39,753 bases of DNA from JALVIU01 sp964462295. GTDB lineage: Bacteria; Atribacterota; JALVIU01. Positions 23,955 to 33,176 of this stretch are shown one piece after another. The DNA is taken from the NCBI GenBank assembly GCA_964462295.1, contig CAYWXH010000010.1, positions 1-39,753 on the forward strand. The letters are read 5' to 3'. Numbering within the stretch: the first letter of the stretch is position 1; each line of letters starts with the position of its first letter. A model generated the notes under the pieces. It was not told the origin of the DNA, did no database searches, and saw only the letters and a program-made list of their open reading frames with translations. The position numbers and the translations under genes are program-made.

Positions 23955-25779
23955 ATATTTATTGCCAAATGTAGAAAAACCGGGACGATACATCGGAGAA
24001 GAACTCTATATAATTAAAAAGGAAGCCAAAGAGGATCTACTAAGGATTCTCCTTGCATTCCCAGATATATACGAAATAGGAATGTCCTATGTAGGTTTTA
24101 AAATACTTTATGATATTATGAATAAACTTGATTTTACATATACAGAACGGGTATTTGCCCCATGGTTTGATGCAGAAAAGATATTAAGAAAAAAAGACAT
24201 ACCCCTTTTCTCTTTAGAGACAAAAACTCCTATATCTCAATTTGATATAATAGGCTTTACTTTGCAATATGAACTAAGCTATACAAACATATTAAACATG
24301 TTAGACTTAGGAGGGATACCTCTTTTTGCAAAAGAGAGGGAAAATTTCCCTATTATAATAGGAGGTGGACCTGGGGCATTTAACCCTGAACCCATTGCAG
24401 ATTTTTTTGATCTTTTTCTACTGGGAGATGGAGAGATAGCATTTCCCAAAATAGCCAAAATAATATATGAAGGGAAAAAGCACAATATTTCAAAAAAAGA
24501 ACTACTTACAGAATTATCAAAAATTCAAGGTGTGTATATACCCTCTTTTTATGAAATAGTATATGAAAAAGAAAAAATAAGAGAAATCGTACAAAAAAAC
24601 GATACCCCATTTCCTGTACAAAAAGCTATCGTGAGAGATATAAATAGAGTTCCTTTTCCAGAAAGGCCTATAGTTCCATATATAAAAACAGTACACGATA
24701 GGGCCCCTATTGAGGTATTTAGAGGATGTGATAGGGGTTGTAGGTTCTGTCAGGCAGGTATGATTTATCGTCCAGTAAGGGAGAGAAATCTTGACAATCT
24801 TCTCTCTTTATCAAAAAAAATTCTAAAAAACACAGGATATGAAGATATATCTTTGATTTCCTTAAGTACAAGTGATTACACTAATATAGAAGAGCTTATA
24901 GATGGCCTCCTTCCTTATTGCAAAACACACAATATAAGTATATCCCTACCTTCTTTAAGGGTTGATACATATTCTGTAGGCCTTGCAGAAAGGGTATCGA
25001 GATTAAAAAAGACAGGACTCACTTTAGCAGTAGAAGCAGGGACCCAGAGATTAAGAGATGTAATAAATAAAAATATAACCGAGGAAAATCTTATAAATTC
25101 TGCAAAGGCCGCATTTGAGATGGGATGGAACCTCATAAAGTTTTACTTTATGATAGGCCTCCCCACTGAAACAAGAGAAGATATTATAGGAATTGTAGAA
25201 CTTGCAAAGAAAATAGAATCAATAGGTAAAAAGATAAGGGGAAAAAAAATTAATATAAAAATAAGTATATCACCTTTTGTACCTAAACCCCATACTCCAT
25301 TCCAATGGGAAAGACAAAATACCAAAAATGAACTTGACGAAAAGATAGCACTTTTAAAAAATTTACTAAAAGGAAGACGAAATATTCTTATAAAATATAG
25401 GGATACCAAATTAAGCACCATAGAAGGGGTCTTCTCACGGGGAGATAGAAGATTAGCAAAGGCACTATATATTGCCCAAAAAAAGGGACAAATCATGGAT
25501 GGATGGGACGAGGGTTTCTCATATGAAAGATGGTTAGAAATCTTTAAAGAGGCAAACATAGATTATCTTTCTTATTTAAGAGAAAGGGAACTTTCTGAAG
25601 TTCTCCCATGGGATCATCTCTCAGCAGGGGTAAAGAAGGACTTTCTAAAGAAAGAATTAGAAAAGGCGAAAATGGAGATAAAAACTGATGATTGTAGATT
25701 CTCTATATGTACAGATTGCGGAGTATGTCCCACTTTAAAGGTCTACAATTTACTCTCGAGCAAGAGGAAGGTTTCATGA
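23929..25779 (+). CDS. TIGR03960-type radical SAM protein, B12-binding-like N-terminus
   Basis: This 616-aa radical SAM protein of unknown substrate belongs to the family often next to or fused with the DUF2344 protein, upstream of RNase E/G and ribosomal protein L21. The N-terminal half resembles a cobalamin-binding-like domain (IIIGGGPGAFNPEPIADFF). The radical SAM cluster motif is GCDRGCRFC with Cys267, Cys271 and Cys274, followed by a TIM-barrel core with AVEAGTQRLRD and FYFMIGLPTET. A Cys-rich tail (CRFSICTDCGVCPT, about residues 590-604) may bind an extra cluster. Its TGA overlaps the next ATG (ATGA). A role in tRNA or ribosome modification is a guess from gene context only. Confidence 0.85.
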   Translation: MEIKKKIDRYLLPNVEKPGRYIGEELYIIKKEAKEDLLRILLAFPDIYEIGMSYVGFKILYDIMNKLDFTYTERVFAPWFDAEKILRKKDIPLFSLETKTPISQFDIIGFTLQYELSYTNILNMLDLGGIPLFAKERENFPIIIGGGPGAFNPEPIADFFDLFLLGDGEIAFPKIAKIIYEGKKHNISKKELLTELSKIQGVYIPSFYEIVYEKEKIREIVQKNDTPFPVQKAIVRDINRVPFPERPIVPYIKTVHDRAPIEVFRGCDRGCRFCQAGMIYRPVRERNLDNLLSLSKKILKNTGYEDISLISLSTSDYTNIEELIDGLLPYCKTHNISISLPSLRVDTYSVGLAERVSRLKKTGLTLAVEAGTQRLRDVINKNITEENLINSAKAAFEMGWNLIKFYFMIGLPTETREDIIGIVELAKKIESIGKKIRGKKINIKISISPFVPKPHTPFQWERQNTKNELDEKIALLKNLLKGRRNILIKYRDTKLSTIEGVFSRGDRRLAKALYIAQKKGQIMDGWDEGFSYERWLEIFKEANIDYLSYLRERELSEVLPWDHLSAGVKKDFLKKELEKAKMEIKTDDCRFSICTDCGVCPTLKVYNLLSSKRKVS

Positions 25780-26438
25780 AAAAATATATAGTTTTCTTTA
25801 AAAAAAAGGGATATCTTATATACATATCTTCGTTAGATACTGTCCAAGTAATAACACGAGCCTTAAGAAGGGCAAATATACCGTTTTCTCAAACAGAGGG
25901 ATTTAGCCCTCATCCTAAACTCTCCTTTGCTCCTTCACTCTCACTTGGTTTTGCAAGTAATAGTGAATTTTTTGAGATAGAGCTTAGGGAACCATGGCCC
26001 AAAGAAAAGTTAAAAGAAAATCTAAACAAAGAACTCCCTTATCACCTAAAAGTAACAAAAATAAGAGATGATATACACAAGGTATTTTCTGATCTATCTG
26101 CCCATAGTTTTTCTGTTTTAATAAAAAAAGAAAATAAAATAAACCTAAAAGAGAAAATATATAGTATAATAGAGGACGGAAACCTAAAAATAACAAAAAT
26201 AAATAAAAAAGGGAAAAAAATAATATACGAATTGAAAGATTACCTTTTAAATGTTGATGTGATAGAAAATAGAGAATGTCTTCTTATGGATGTTCTTTTA
26301 AATATAAAAAATGGAAAGTCTTTAAATCCTAAAGATATCATCGATTTACTTAAAAACCAAGGCCTTGCCCTTTCACTTCTTAGGATAAAAAGGACAGGGT
26401 TTTTTATAAAAAAAGGTAAAGAATTAATAAAAATTTAG
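25776..26438 (+). CDS. DUF2344/TIGR03936 protein
   Basis: The 220-aa protein from the ATG at 25776 is chosen over the longer open frame because GAGGAAGG lies just upstream and ATGA couples it to the radical SAM gene. The opening YIVFFKKKGYLIYISSLDTVQVITRALRRANIP and the following FSPHPKLSFAPSLSLGFAS are characteristic of the DUF2344 family, which is fused to the C-terminus of the radical SAM partner in many Firmicutes. Here the two are separate genes. The function is unknown; it presumably assists the radical SAM protein. It is followed by rng after 17 bases. Confidence 0.85.
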   Translation: MKKYIVFFKKKGYLIYISSLDTVQVITRALRRANIPFSQTEGFSPHPKLSFAPSLSLGFASNSEFFEIELREPWPKEKLKENLNKELPYHLKVTKIRDDIHKVFSDLSAHSFSVLIKKENKINLKEKIYSIIEDGNLKITKINKKGKKIIYELKDYLLNVDVIENRECLLMDVLLNIKNGKSLNPKDIIDLLKNQGLALSLLRIKRTGFFIKKGKELIKI

Positions 26439-26455
26439 GAAGGGAGTGAAATTAT

Positions 26456-27925
26456 GTGAAAAAAGAAATTATTGTGGAGGTGGGATTAATTGAAACCAGG
26501 GTAGCTATCCTGGAAGATGGCAAACTTGTAGAGATACATGTTGAGAGAAAACAGGAAAGAAAAATAGTAGGCAATATCTATAAGGGAAAAACAGAGAATG
26601 TATTACCTGGGATGCAGGCAGCATTTATAGATATAGGTGAGGAGAAGAACTCTTTTTTATATGTAGATGACCTTATATCAGATGAAGACTTACCTATAGA
26701 GAAAAAGCTCTTTACCGGAGAAAAGCTCCTGGTTGAGGTAATAAAGGAACCCATAAAACCAAAAGGTTCAAGGGTTACTACAAATATAACTATACCAGGA
26801 AGATATCTTGTATTAATGCCAAAAAGCAAAAATATAGGCATTTCTAGAAAAATAGAAGATGAAGAAGAAAGAGAGAGATTAAAAAAAATTGTACAAGAAA
26901 TCAAACCACCTGATATGGGTGTAATAATTCGTACAGCATCTGAAGGAAAAGAAAAAGAAGACTTAGAACGTGACCTAAAATTTCTTATAAGCACATGGGA
27001 GACCATACTTAAAAAATCAGCTATCTTACCTGCCCCATCTCTATTGTATGAAGATCTTAGTCTCATATACAGAACTATAAGAGACCTATTTACGACAGAT
27101 GTAGAAAGATTCATAATAGATTCAGAGGAAGAATATAAAAAAATATTAGAATTTCTAGAAGGCTTTGCTCCTCATCTTAAAGACAGGGTATATCTATTTA
27201 GAGAACTTGACAACATATTTGAATATTTTGGAATAGAAGATGAGATAAGAAAGGCGCTAAGAAAAAGAGTTTGGCTAAAATGCGGAGGATATATATTCAT
27301 TGACCAAACAGAGGCACTTACTGTAATTGATGTAAACACAGGAAAATATGTAGGAAAATCTAAGTTATCTGAGACAATCCTTAGAACAAATTTGGAGGCA
27401 GCAGAAGAAATTGCAAGACAACTTAGATTAAGAGATATAGGGGGAATAATTATTATAGATTTTATAGACATGGAAGACAAAGAAGATGAACAAAAAGTAA
27501 TCGAAAAATTAGAAGAGGCCTTATCAAAAGATAAGACAAAAACCAATATTGTAGATATTACAAAACTTGGACTTTTAGAAATGACAAGAAAAAGGGTGAG
27601 AAGAGATCTAGGCCAAATGCTTATGGTAAATTGTTCCCATTGCGACGGTACAGGAAGGGCCTTTTCTGAAACTACTGTGCATGCTATGGTTTTAAGAAAG
27701 CTCCATTCTCTTGCAAAAGTGGTAAAGGATGAATTTATCTTTGCAGAAGTAAATTCTCAAACCAAAAAAACCCTTTTAGAGAAAAGAGAGAAAGAACTTG
27801 AATTCTTAAAAGAAAAATATAACAAAAAAATAGTACTTATGGAAAATCCAAACCTTCCTAGAGAAAAAGTAAGAATCTTATTTACAGGAAATGAAGAGGA
27901 AGCAAAAAAAGAGGGGTATTTTTAA
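26456..27925 (+). CDS. rng: ribonuclease E/G family endoribonuclease
   Basis: This endoribonuclease is used in rRNA maturation and mRNA decay. The 489-aa length fits RNase G rather than full RNase E, since there is no long C-terminal scaffold. An S1 RNA-binding region holds GNIYKGKTENVLPGMQAAFIDIG (39-61). The catalytic metal Asp residues are Asp292 (VIDVNTG) and Asp335 (IIDFIDME), and the zinc-link motif is CSHCDGTGR (Cys393, Cys396). The start is GTG at 26456, since the ATG two bases earlier runs straight into TGA. An AGGAAGGGAG site precedes it. The TAA sits in the loop of a terminator hairpin. Confidence 0.92.
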   Translation: MKKEIIVEVGLIETRVAILEDGKLVEIHVERKQERKIVGNIYKGKTENVLPGMQAAFIDIGEEKNSFLYVDDLISDEDLPIEKKLFTGEKLLVEVIKEPIKPKGSRVTTNITIPGRYLVLMPKSKNIGISRKIEDEEERERLKKIVQEIKPPDMGVIIRTASEGKEKEDLERDLKFLISTWETILKKSAILPAPSLLYEDLSLIYRTIRDLFTTDVERFIIDSEEEYKKILEFLEGFAPHLKDRVYLFRELDNIFEYFGIEDEIRKALRKRVWLKCGGYIFIDQTEALTVIDVNTGKYVGKSKLSETILRTNLEAAEEIARQLRLRDIGGIIIIDFIDMEDKEDEQKVIEKLEEALSKDKTKTNIVDITKLGLLEMTRKRVRRDLGQMLMVNCSHCDGTGRAFSETTVHAMVLRKLHSLAKVVKDEFIFAEVNSQTKKTLLEKREKELEFLKEKYNKKIVLMENPNLPREKVRILFTGNEEEAKKEGYF

Positions 27926-27937
27926 ATACCCCTCTTT
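27908..27937. terminator. bidirectional terminator between rng and yjbQ
   Basis: 14-bp perfect stem (27908-27921 with 27924-27937), flanked by A-runs and T-runs on both sides, between convergent genes. The rng TAA (27923-27925) lies at the top of the hairpin. Confidence 0.85.
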
Positions 27938-27943
27938 ATGAGT

Positions 27944-28342
27944 TTATGATGAAATAACCTTTACTATGACTTCTCTGCCCATTCGAGGGCCATCAAATTC
28001 TGCAAGATATATCCCCTGCCATCTACCAAGTACTAATCTTCCTTCCTCTATAGGTATAGTAAGAGAAACACCCATAAGGGAAGATTTGATATGGGCATGA
28101 GAATTTCCCTCAAAATGCCTATATTCTGGATATTTAGGAGAGATCTTTGAAAAACCAAATAAAAGGTCTTTTTTCACATCAGGATCTGCATTTTCATTAA
28201 TAGTTAAGCCACAAGTTGTATGTAGGGTAAATACTACACATATACCATCTTCCACTCCCGAATCAGCTACTATCTTTTGCACTTTATATGTAATATCTAT
28301 AAGTTCTTCCTGAGATGCTGTATTTACCATTATTCTATCCAT
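27944..28342 (-). CDS. yjbQ: YjbQ/UPF0047 family protein
   Basis: The 132-aa protein belongs to the YjbQ (UPF0047) family, small beta-sandwich proteins that form trimers. Some members show weak thiamin-phosphate synthase activity. The conserved motif FTLHTTCGLTINENADPDV near residue 43 and EGNSHAHIKSSLMG near 79 carry the conserved Cys and His residues, and the final GRWQGIYLAEFDGPR segment is typical. It overlaps rlmN by 8 bases and is the last gene of the TRAP-rlmN unit. The physiological role is not established. Confidence 0.88.
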   Translation of the reverse strand: MDRIMVNTASQEELIDITYKVQKIVADSGVEDGICVVFTLHTTCGLTINENADPDVKKDLLFGFSKISPKYPEYRHFEGNSHAHIKSSLMGVSLTIPIEEGRLVLGRWQGIYLAEFDGPRMGREVIVKVISS

Positions 28343-29384
28343 GTAAAGCCTCCCTTTTTAGCCTATATTCTGCCCTTAATTGTCCGCATGCGGCTTGAAT
28401 CTCTCTTCCTTTACTCTTTCTTATAGAAACTTCGACACTTTTTCCCACAATCTTTGCAAATCTTTCTACTAAATCATCCTGAGGAGGATTAAATCCAAGG
28501 CCCGAAACAGGGTTTAATGGAATAATGTTTACCTTTGCCCTGAGCTTTCGTGCGATTTGCCCAAGTTTTTCCGCACTTTCGGGAGAATCGTTAACATTTT
28601 TTATAATTACATATTCAAGGGTGATCTTTCTATGTGTTATCTTTCTATACTCCAAAAGAGCGGGTATTATCCGAGAAAGGGGATAAGTTTTATTTATTGG
28701 AACAATCCTATCCCTTATCCTATCTGAAGGTGCATGAATAGAAAATGCAAGATTTGGTTTTACTCTTTCTTTGGCAAGCTCCCTTATTCCTTCTATAATT
28801 CCTATAGTTGAAAGGGTCATTCTCCTTTGTCCTATATTGTACCCTTCTTTATCATTTATAATATGTATAGCATCTATCACATTTTTATAATTCAAAAGTG
28901 GCTCTCCCATACCCATGAATACCACATTGGTAATCTTTTTTCTTATATATTTTTGGGCAAAGAATATCTGTCCTACTATTTCATAAGTAGCCAAATTTCT
29001 CTTAAACCCTGACATTCCCGTTGCACAAAACTTACATCCAACAGGACAACCCACTTGAGATGATACGCAAATAGTTATGCGATTTTCATAAAACATCAAA
29101 ACAGTCTCTATCTCATCTCCCTCGGGCAAAGAGAATAAGAATTTTAAAGTACCATCACGGGCCGTAAGAATTCTCTTTATGGTAAAAGGGGTAATGGTAA
29201 ATAAGCTATCGAGTTTTCCTCTCAAGGTCTTTCCCAAATCAGTCATCTGGGAAAAATCAGACACACCCTTTTGATAAATCCATCGAAAGATCTGAGAAGC
29301 CCGATAAGGTGGTTCTCCTAAAGTAGTCTCTATAAAGTTTTTAAGCCTTTGTTTTGTAAAATTTAGTAGTTCCCTTTTTGCCAT
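28335..29384 (-). CDS. rlmN: 23S rRNA (A2503-C2)/tRNA (A37-C2) methyltransferase RlmN
   Basis: RlmN is a radical SAM enzyme that methylates C2 of A2503 in 23S rRNA and A37 in some tRNAs. The 349-aa chain has the cluster motif CPVGCKFC (Cys113, Cys117, Cys120), the GMGEPLLNY motif, IHAPSDRIRDRIVPINK and the C-terminal catalytic Cys333 in ACGQLRAEY. All essential features are present. It starts one base into the TRAP permease stop (TAATG) and overlaps yjbQ by 8 bases, so this housekeeping gene is carried in a transporter operon. Confidence 0.95.
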   Translation of the reverse strand: MAKRELLNFTKQRLKNFIETTLGEPPYRASQIFRWIYQKGVSDFSQMTDLGKTLRGKLDSLFTITPFTIKRILTARDGTLKFLFSLPEGDEIETVLMFYENRITICVSSQVGCPVGCKFCATGMSGFKRNLATYEIVGQIFFAQKYIRKKITNVVFMGMGEPLLNYKNVIDAIHIINDKEGYNIGQRRMTLSTIGIIEGIRELAKERVKPNLAFSIHAPSDRIRDRIVPINKTYPLSRIIPALLEYRKITHRKITLEYVIIKNVNDSPESAEKLGQIARKLRAKVNIIPLNPVSGLGFNPPQDDLVERFAKIVGKSVEVSIRKSKGREIQAACGQLRAEYRLKREALHG

Positions 29385-30670
29385 TAATGGAAACCTAAAA
29401 GATGTGGTATAAACATAGGAATATCTGCAAAAAATGTAATAAGAAATAAAACTATAACCTCTGCTATTATAAAGGGGAATATTGCTTTACTTATCTGTTC
29501 TAACGTAAGTTTACTTATACTTGCTGCCACGAAAAGACATGCGCCTACAGGAGGAGTCATAAGCCCTATATTTAGAGAAAGCACCATAATTATACCAAAG
29601 TGAATGGGAGATACACCCATACTTACAGCAAGAGGATGAAGAATAGGGCCAAGAATAACCAAAGCTGCTGCTATATCCATAAACATACCTGTAATAAGCA
29701 TAAGTATATTGATAAGAAAAAGTATCATAAATTTATTGTTTGTTATAGCCAGAAAGAGGCTTGCGATCTGTTCAGGAACTCGCTCCATAGCCAAAATCCA
29801 ACCCAAGATGGAGGCAGCTGCTATAATAAGAAAAACTACTCCTGTAGTTCTTGCTGTTTTTGCAAGAAGATAAGGGATATCTGAAAGCTTAAGAGTTCTA
29901 AACACAAAAAATCCCACAATAAATGCATAAGCCACTGCGACAGCTGCAGCCTCAGTTGGAGTAAATACACCTGATAGAATACCACCCAAAATAATCACAG
30001 GCATTAAAAGAGCCAAAATAGCATCCCAGAATGCCTTAATCATTTCCATAAATGTAGAACGTCTCTCTTTTTTTGGATAGTTTCTCTTTTTAGATATATA
30101 TGCAGAAAATATCATAAGAATAAGTGCAATGAGAAGCCCTGGCACTATACCTGCTGCAAAAAGACCTGCAATAGATACCCCCATAAGAGAACCGTATATG
30201 ACCATAAGATTACTTGGGGGAATAGTTGGTCCTATTATAGAAGAGGCAGCGGTTACCGCGGCTGAAAAATCTTTGTCATATCCATCTTCTACCATTGCTG
30301 GAATAAGCATAGTACCAATAGCTGCCGTATCTGATACAGCTGCTCCAGTCATTCCTGCGAAAAAGATACTTGCTACAATATTTGCGTGGGCAAGTCCACC
30401 ACGAAGATGTCCCACAAGGGCATTTGAAAACCCTACAAGCTGCTTAGTAATGCCTGACCTATTCATGATCTCACCAGCAAAGATAAAGAAAGGCATTGCC
30501 ATAAGGGTAAACATATCTAATCCTGCAAAAAATCTCTGAGGAACCATTTTTAAAAATACAGGATTTCCCATTTTATAAAAAATAAAAAGTGCGGTAAGTC
30601 CCAAAGTAAAACCTATGGGGGTACCCATAAATAGGAGTACAACAAAGACCACAATCATAAATGTAATCAT
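29384..30670 (-). CDS. dctM: TRAP transporter large permease DctM
   Basis: The large 12-helix subunit of a TRAP carboxylate transporter uses the sodium gradient. The 428-aa chain starts with FVVLLFMGTPIGFTLGL and carries FMAMPFF-like and GEIMNRSGITKQLVGF segments, then GMTGAAVSDTAAIGTMLIPAM near residue 108 and SSIIGPTIPPSNLMVIYG. All of these are classic DctM motifs. It overlaps dctQ by ATGA and rlmN by one base. Confidence 0.94.
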   Translation of the reverse strand: MITFMIVVFVVLLFMGTPIGFTLGLTALFIFYKMGNPVFLKMVPQRFFAGLDMFTLMAMPFFIFAGEIMNRSGITKQLVGFSNALVGHLRGGLAHANIVASIFFAGMTGAAVSDTAAIGTMLIPAMVEDGYDKDFSAAVTAASSIIGPTIPPSNLMVIYGSLMGVSIAGLFAAGIVPGLLIALILMIFSAYISKKRNYPKKERRSTFMEMIKAFWDAILALLMPVIILGGILSGVFTPTEAAAVAVAYAFIVGFFVFRTLKLSDIPYLLAKTARTTGVVFLIIAAASILGWILAMERVPEQIASLFLAITNNKFMILFLINILMLITGMFMDIAAALVILGPILHPLAVSMGVSPIHFGIIMVLSLNIGLMTPPVGACLFVAASISKLTLEQISKAIFPFIIAEVIVLFLITFFADIPMFIPHLLGFH

Positions 30671-31248
30671 TTTGAAACTCCTTTTATATTGTCAACTTTT
30701 ATGTCAGTCATTATAAAATCTGACTCTTCCCCTATTCCTGACCAAATCATTTTCATATAATCTTCACCCACAGAAAACTCCTTTACTATAACGAGTACCT
30801 GCTGAATAAATGCTATAAAGGCCGATACGGGAACTGATGCGAGGGCCCAAGCCATACTAATATTAAGACCTGTAGAAAGTTGAACCTTACCTTTTATAGT
30901 CATAGTATAACCACGCCTTGTAAGTTCAAATAAAAAAATCAAAATAAGGATCTGTGTAATAAACCTTATGATCCTTGCAAGCTTATATGGAAGTCTCTGT
31001 ATAAGAAGAGTGATTCCTACATGCTCATTATATCTAATACCTACACTTACGGCCAAAAGGGCAGACCATATCATAAGATACCGAGCGAGCTCTTCTGTCC
31101 ATCCCAAAGGACGAAGAAGTACATATCTAAAAAACACGCCCAAAAGTACTGTAAGGGTCATAAGGGCTGTAAGTACAATCACAGCTCCAAGAACCCACTT
31201 TGCAAGAATATTACTTATCTTATCAGCAATGTAAGATATTCTTCTCAT
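30667..31248 (-). CDS. dctQ: TRAP transporter small permease DctQ
   Basis: The small four-helix subunit of the TRAP system is 193 aa. It carries VFFRYVLLRPLGWTEELARYLMIWSALLAVSVG in the second helix region, the usual DctQ signature, and a longer-than-usual charged C-terminal tail. The ATG directly follows a palindrome and a U-rich tract with no SD, so translation initiation is unusual (see findings). It is coupled to dctM by ATGA. Confidence 0.9.
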   Translation of the reverse strand: MRRISYIADKISNILAKWVLGAVIVLTALMTLTVLLGVFFRYVLLRPLGWTEELARYLMIWSALLAVSVGIRYNEHVGITLLIQRLPYKLARIIRFITQILILIFLFELTRRGYTMTIKGKVQLSTGLNISMAWALASVPVSAFIAFIQQVLVIVKEFSVGEDYMKMIWSGIGEESDFIMTDIKVDNIKGVSK

Positions 31249-31257
31249 AAAAAAGAT

Positions 31258-31285
31258 AAAGGAGGAAGGATATCCTTCCTCCTTT
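31258..31285 (-). terminator. 28-base palindrome plus U-tract between dctP and dctQ
   Basis: Perfect palindrome of 14-base arms (31258-31271, 31272-31285), followed on the minus strand by a U-rich run ending in six T directly before the dctQ ATG. It probably reduces permease expression relative to the abundant binding protein. Confidence 0.8.
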
Positions 31286-31301
31286 TCCTCCTGTTTTATA
31301 A

Positions 31302-32339
31302 TTATTGATTTTTAGCCTCTTCTATTGCCTTTAGATAAGCATCAGCAAGCTCTTTTCCCTCTTTTCCATATTCCTTTTCTATAAACTTCATAGCAGCGGG
31401 TACGGTAATGTCTCTAAATTCTTTTAATTCAGATGTAGTAGGTGTATATACCTGCATCTTCTTTGCCAAAAATGGAAGACCTTTATCTCCTGCTTCAAAG
31501 ACCCTATTTATACCTCTCCCTGCGATATTTGCAACTCTTGCTGCCTCCACTACAACTCTCTTTTCCTCATCTGTAAGAGAATTAAAGAAATCTTTATTCA
31601 TAACCCACACATAAGGTGTATACATGTGATTTGTAATGGTTAGATACTTTTGTACTTCATAGAGTTTACCAATGTAAATAATAGGGATTGGATTATGTTG
31701 ACCATCTACAACACCAGTCTGAAGTGCAGTATAAACTTCAGCCCATGCAATAGGTGTAGGAGATGCACCTAATGAACGCATAAATTCCATATGGATAGGA
31801 ATTGTCATAGTTCTGAATTTTAATCCCTTCATATCTTTTGGTGAATGTATAGGTCTTTTGCTATTTGTAAGTTGGAAAAATCCACCAGATTCTCCAAATG
31901 CAAGTACCTTATATCCTGTCTGTTTTTCCATAAGTCCTGCAAGATATTTACCAAAACTTCCATCATACACTTTGTAAGCAGTACTATAATCGGTTATAGA
32001 GAATGGGATATTTACAATAGAAAAGAGTGGGAAAAATGGGGCAATACCACCACCAGATGCAATATAACTCTGAGTGATGTTATCCCTTACCTGTTCCATT
32101 GTTTCTCTTTCATTTCCAAGTACACCATTTGGATAAATCTCTACCTTTACACTACCATTAGTGCCACTTTCGACCATGGATTTAAAGACTTCAGCCATAG
32201 CTGCAGTGGCAATTTCTGTAGGCTTTTCTGGGTTAAGATGTGCAAGCTTTAGGACCTTTGGCCCTGCCTGTGCAACCATACCAAAGGAAAACAACAACAA
32301 AGAAATAAGCATAAAACTTACCAAAAATTTCCTAAACAT
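31302..32339 (-). CDS. dctP: TRAP transporter periplasmic binding protein DctP
   Basis: The extracytoplasmic solute receptor of the TRAP importer is 345 aa. A Sec signal peptide runs to about AQAG at residue 25, and the DctP fold has VLKLAHLNPEKPTEIATAAM, the substrate-carboxylate Arg in GLKFRTM and PIAWAEVYTALQTGVVDGQHNP. The Arg suggests an organic-acid ligand. It has its own promoter, a 60-base leader with a small inverted repeat and a GGGAGGG site. It is the first gene of dctPQM-rlmN-yjbQ. Confidence 0.93.
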   Translation of the reverse strand: MFRKFLVSFMLISLLLFSFGMVAQAGPKVLKLAHLNPEKPTEIATAAMAEVFKSMVESGTNGSVKVEIYPNGVLGNERETMEQVRDNITQSYIASGGGIAPFFPLFSIVNIPFSITDYSTAYKVYDGSFGKYLAGLMEKQTGYKVLAFGESGGFFQLTNSKRPIHSPKDMKGLKFRTMTIPIHMEFMRSLGASPTPIAWAEVYTALQTGVVDGQHNPIPIIYIGKLYEVQKYLTITNHMYTPYVWVMNKDFFNSLTDEEKRVVVEAARVANIAGRGINRVFEAGDKGLPFLAKKMQVYTPTTSELKEFRDITVPAAMKFIEKEYGKEGKELADAYLKAIEEAKNQ

Positions 32340-32368
32340 AAAACCATCCCTCCCTTAAAGTAAATTTG

Positions 32369-32387
32369 TCTCACAAAAATAGTGAGA
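32369..32387. promoter_or_regulatory. inverted repeat in the dctP leader
   Basis: TCTCAC (32369-32374) and GTGAGA (32382-32387) separated by 7 bases, about 10 bases after the likely transcription start. It could be a repressor site or a 5' mRNA hairpin. Confidence 0.4.
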
Positions 32388-32400
32388 ATTATTGTTATTT

Positions 32401-32429
32401 ATTATACAATAAAATTTTAAATTTTTCAA
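32401..32429 (-). promoter_or_regulatory. promoter of dctPQM-rlmN-yjbQ
   Basis: Minus-strand TTGAAA (32424-32429), 17-base spacer and perfect TATAAT (32401-32406), 61 bases upstream of the dctP ATG. Confidence 0.75.
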
Positions 32430-32458
32430 ATGTCTTTTAGATTTTTACATAAATTTAA

Positions 32459-33160
32459 CTAATCTTTTTGTTTATTTTCTTCAAATTCCTTTATTATAGG
32501 AATAAACTTACTCACACCTATTCGTGTTGCGCCTGCTTCAAGAAAAGAAAGAACGTCTTTTAAGGTTCTTATTCCTCCTGAGGCCTTTACTCCTATATCT
32601 TTTCCAACAAGCTCATAAAAAAGCCTTACATCAGATACTTTTGCACCTTCTGGGGCAAATCCTGTAGATGTTTTTATATAATCTGCACCAGCATTTTTTA
32701 CCAACTTGGCTACATCCAATTTTTCTTCTTGTGTAAGGTAATATGTCTCTACTATCACCTTTACTAACTTACCTGTGGACTTTACAGATTTAATATCTTC
32801 TTCTACCTTCTTGTAATCTTTAGATTTAAATGCCCCTATATCCATAACCATATCTAACTCTTTGGCCCCAATATCCACAGCTTCTTCTGCCTCACTCTGT
32901 TTTGCATAGGTAGTGCCTGCACCATGAGGAAAAGATATGACAGTAGATGGCACAACCTTTGACCCTTTAATGAAGTCTACCGTTCTTTTCAAAAAAGAAG
33001 GCTTTACGCATACACTCCCTACACCATATTCTAACGCATCTTTCAAAAAAAGGTCTAATTCATCATATGTAGCCTCAGGCTTTAAAAATGCCACATCAAA
33101 AACAGAAAGCAAAACCTCCCTGGTCAGATTATCTATATCTATCTTTTTTGGTCCAGACAT
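32459..33160 (-). CDS. deoC: deoxyribose-phosphate aldolase
   Basis: DeoC cleaves 2-deoxyribose 5-phosphate to glyceraldehyde 3-phosphate and acetaldehyde in deoxynucleoside breakdown. The 233-aa TIM barrel contains the Schiff-base Lys in YIKTSTGF, the VKPSFLKRTV segment and VKASGGIRTLKDVLSFLEAGATRIGVS at the phosphate-binding end. It follows the PHP-protein gene after 16 bases. No phosphopentomutase or nucleoside phosphorylase gene is beside it. It is the last gene of its unit. Confidence 0.94.
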   Translation of the reverse strand: MSGPKKIDIDNLTREVLLSVFDVAFLKPEATYDELDLFLKDALEYGVGSVCVKPSFLKRTVDFIKGSKVVPSTVISFPHGAGTTYAKQSEAEEAVDIGAKELDMVMDIGAFKSKDYKKVEEDIKSVKSTGKLVKVIVETYYLTQEEKLDVAKLVKNAGADYIKTSTGFAPEGAKVSDVRLFYELVGKDIGVKASGGIRTLKDVLSFLEAGATRIGVSKFIPIIKEFEENKQKD

Positions 33161-33176
33161 GAAATACCTCCTAAAT

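Noticed and set aside
26578..27114. 178-aa open frame antisense to rng
   Set aside because: Ser/Phe-rich composition mirrors the Lys/Glu-rich sense protein; no SD or family match.
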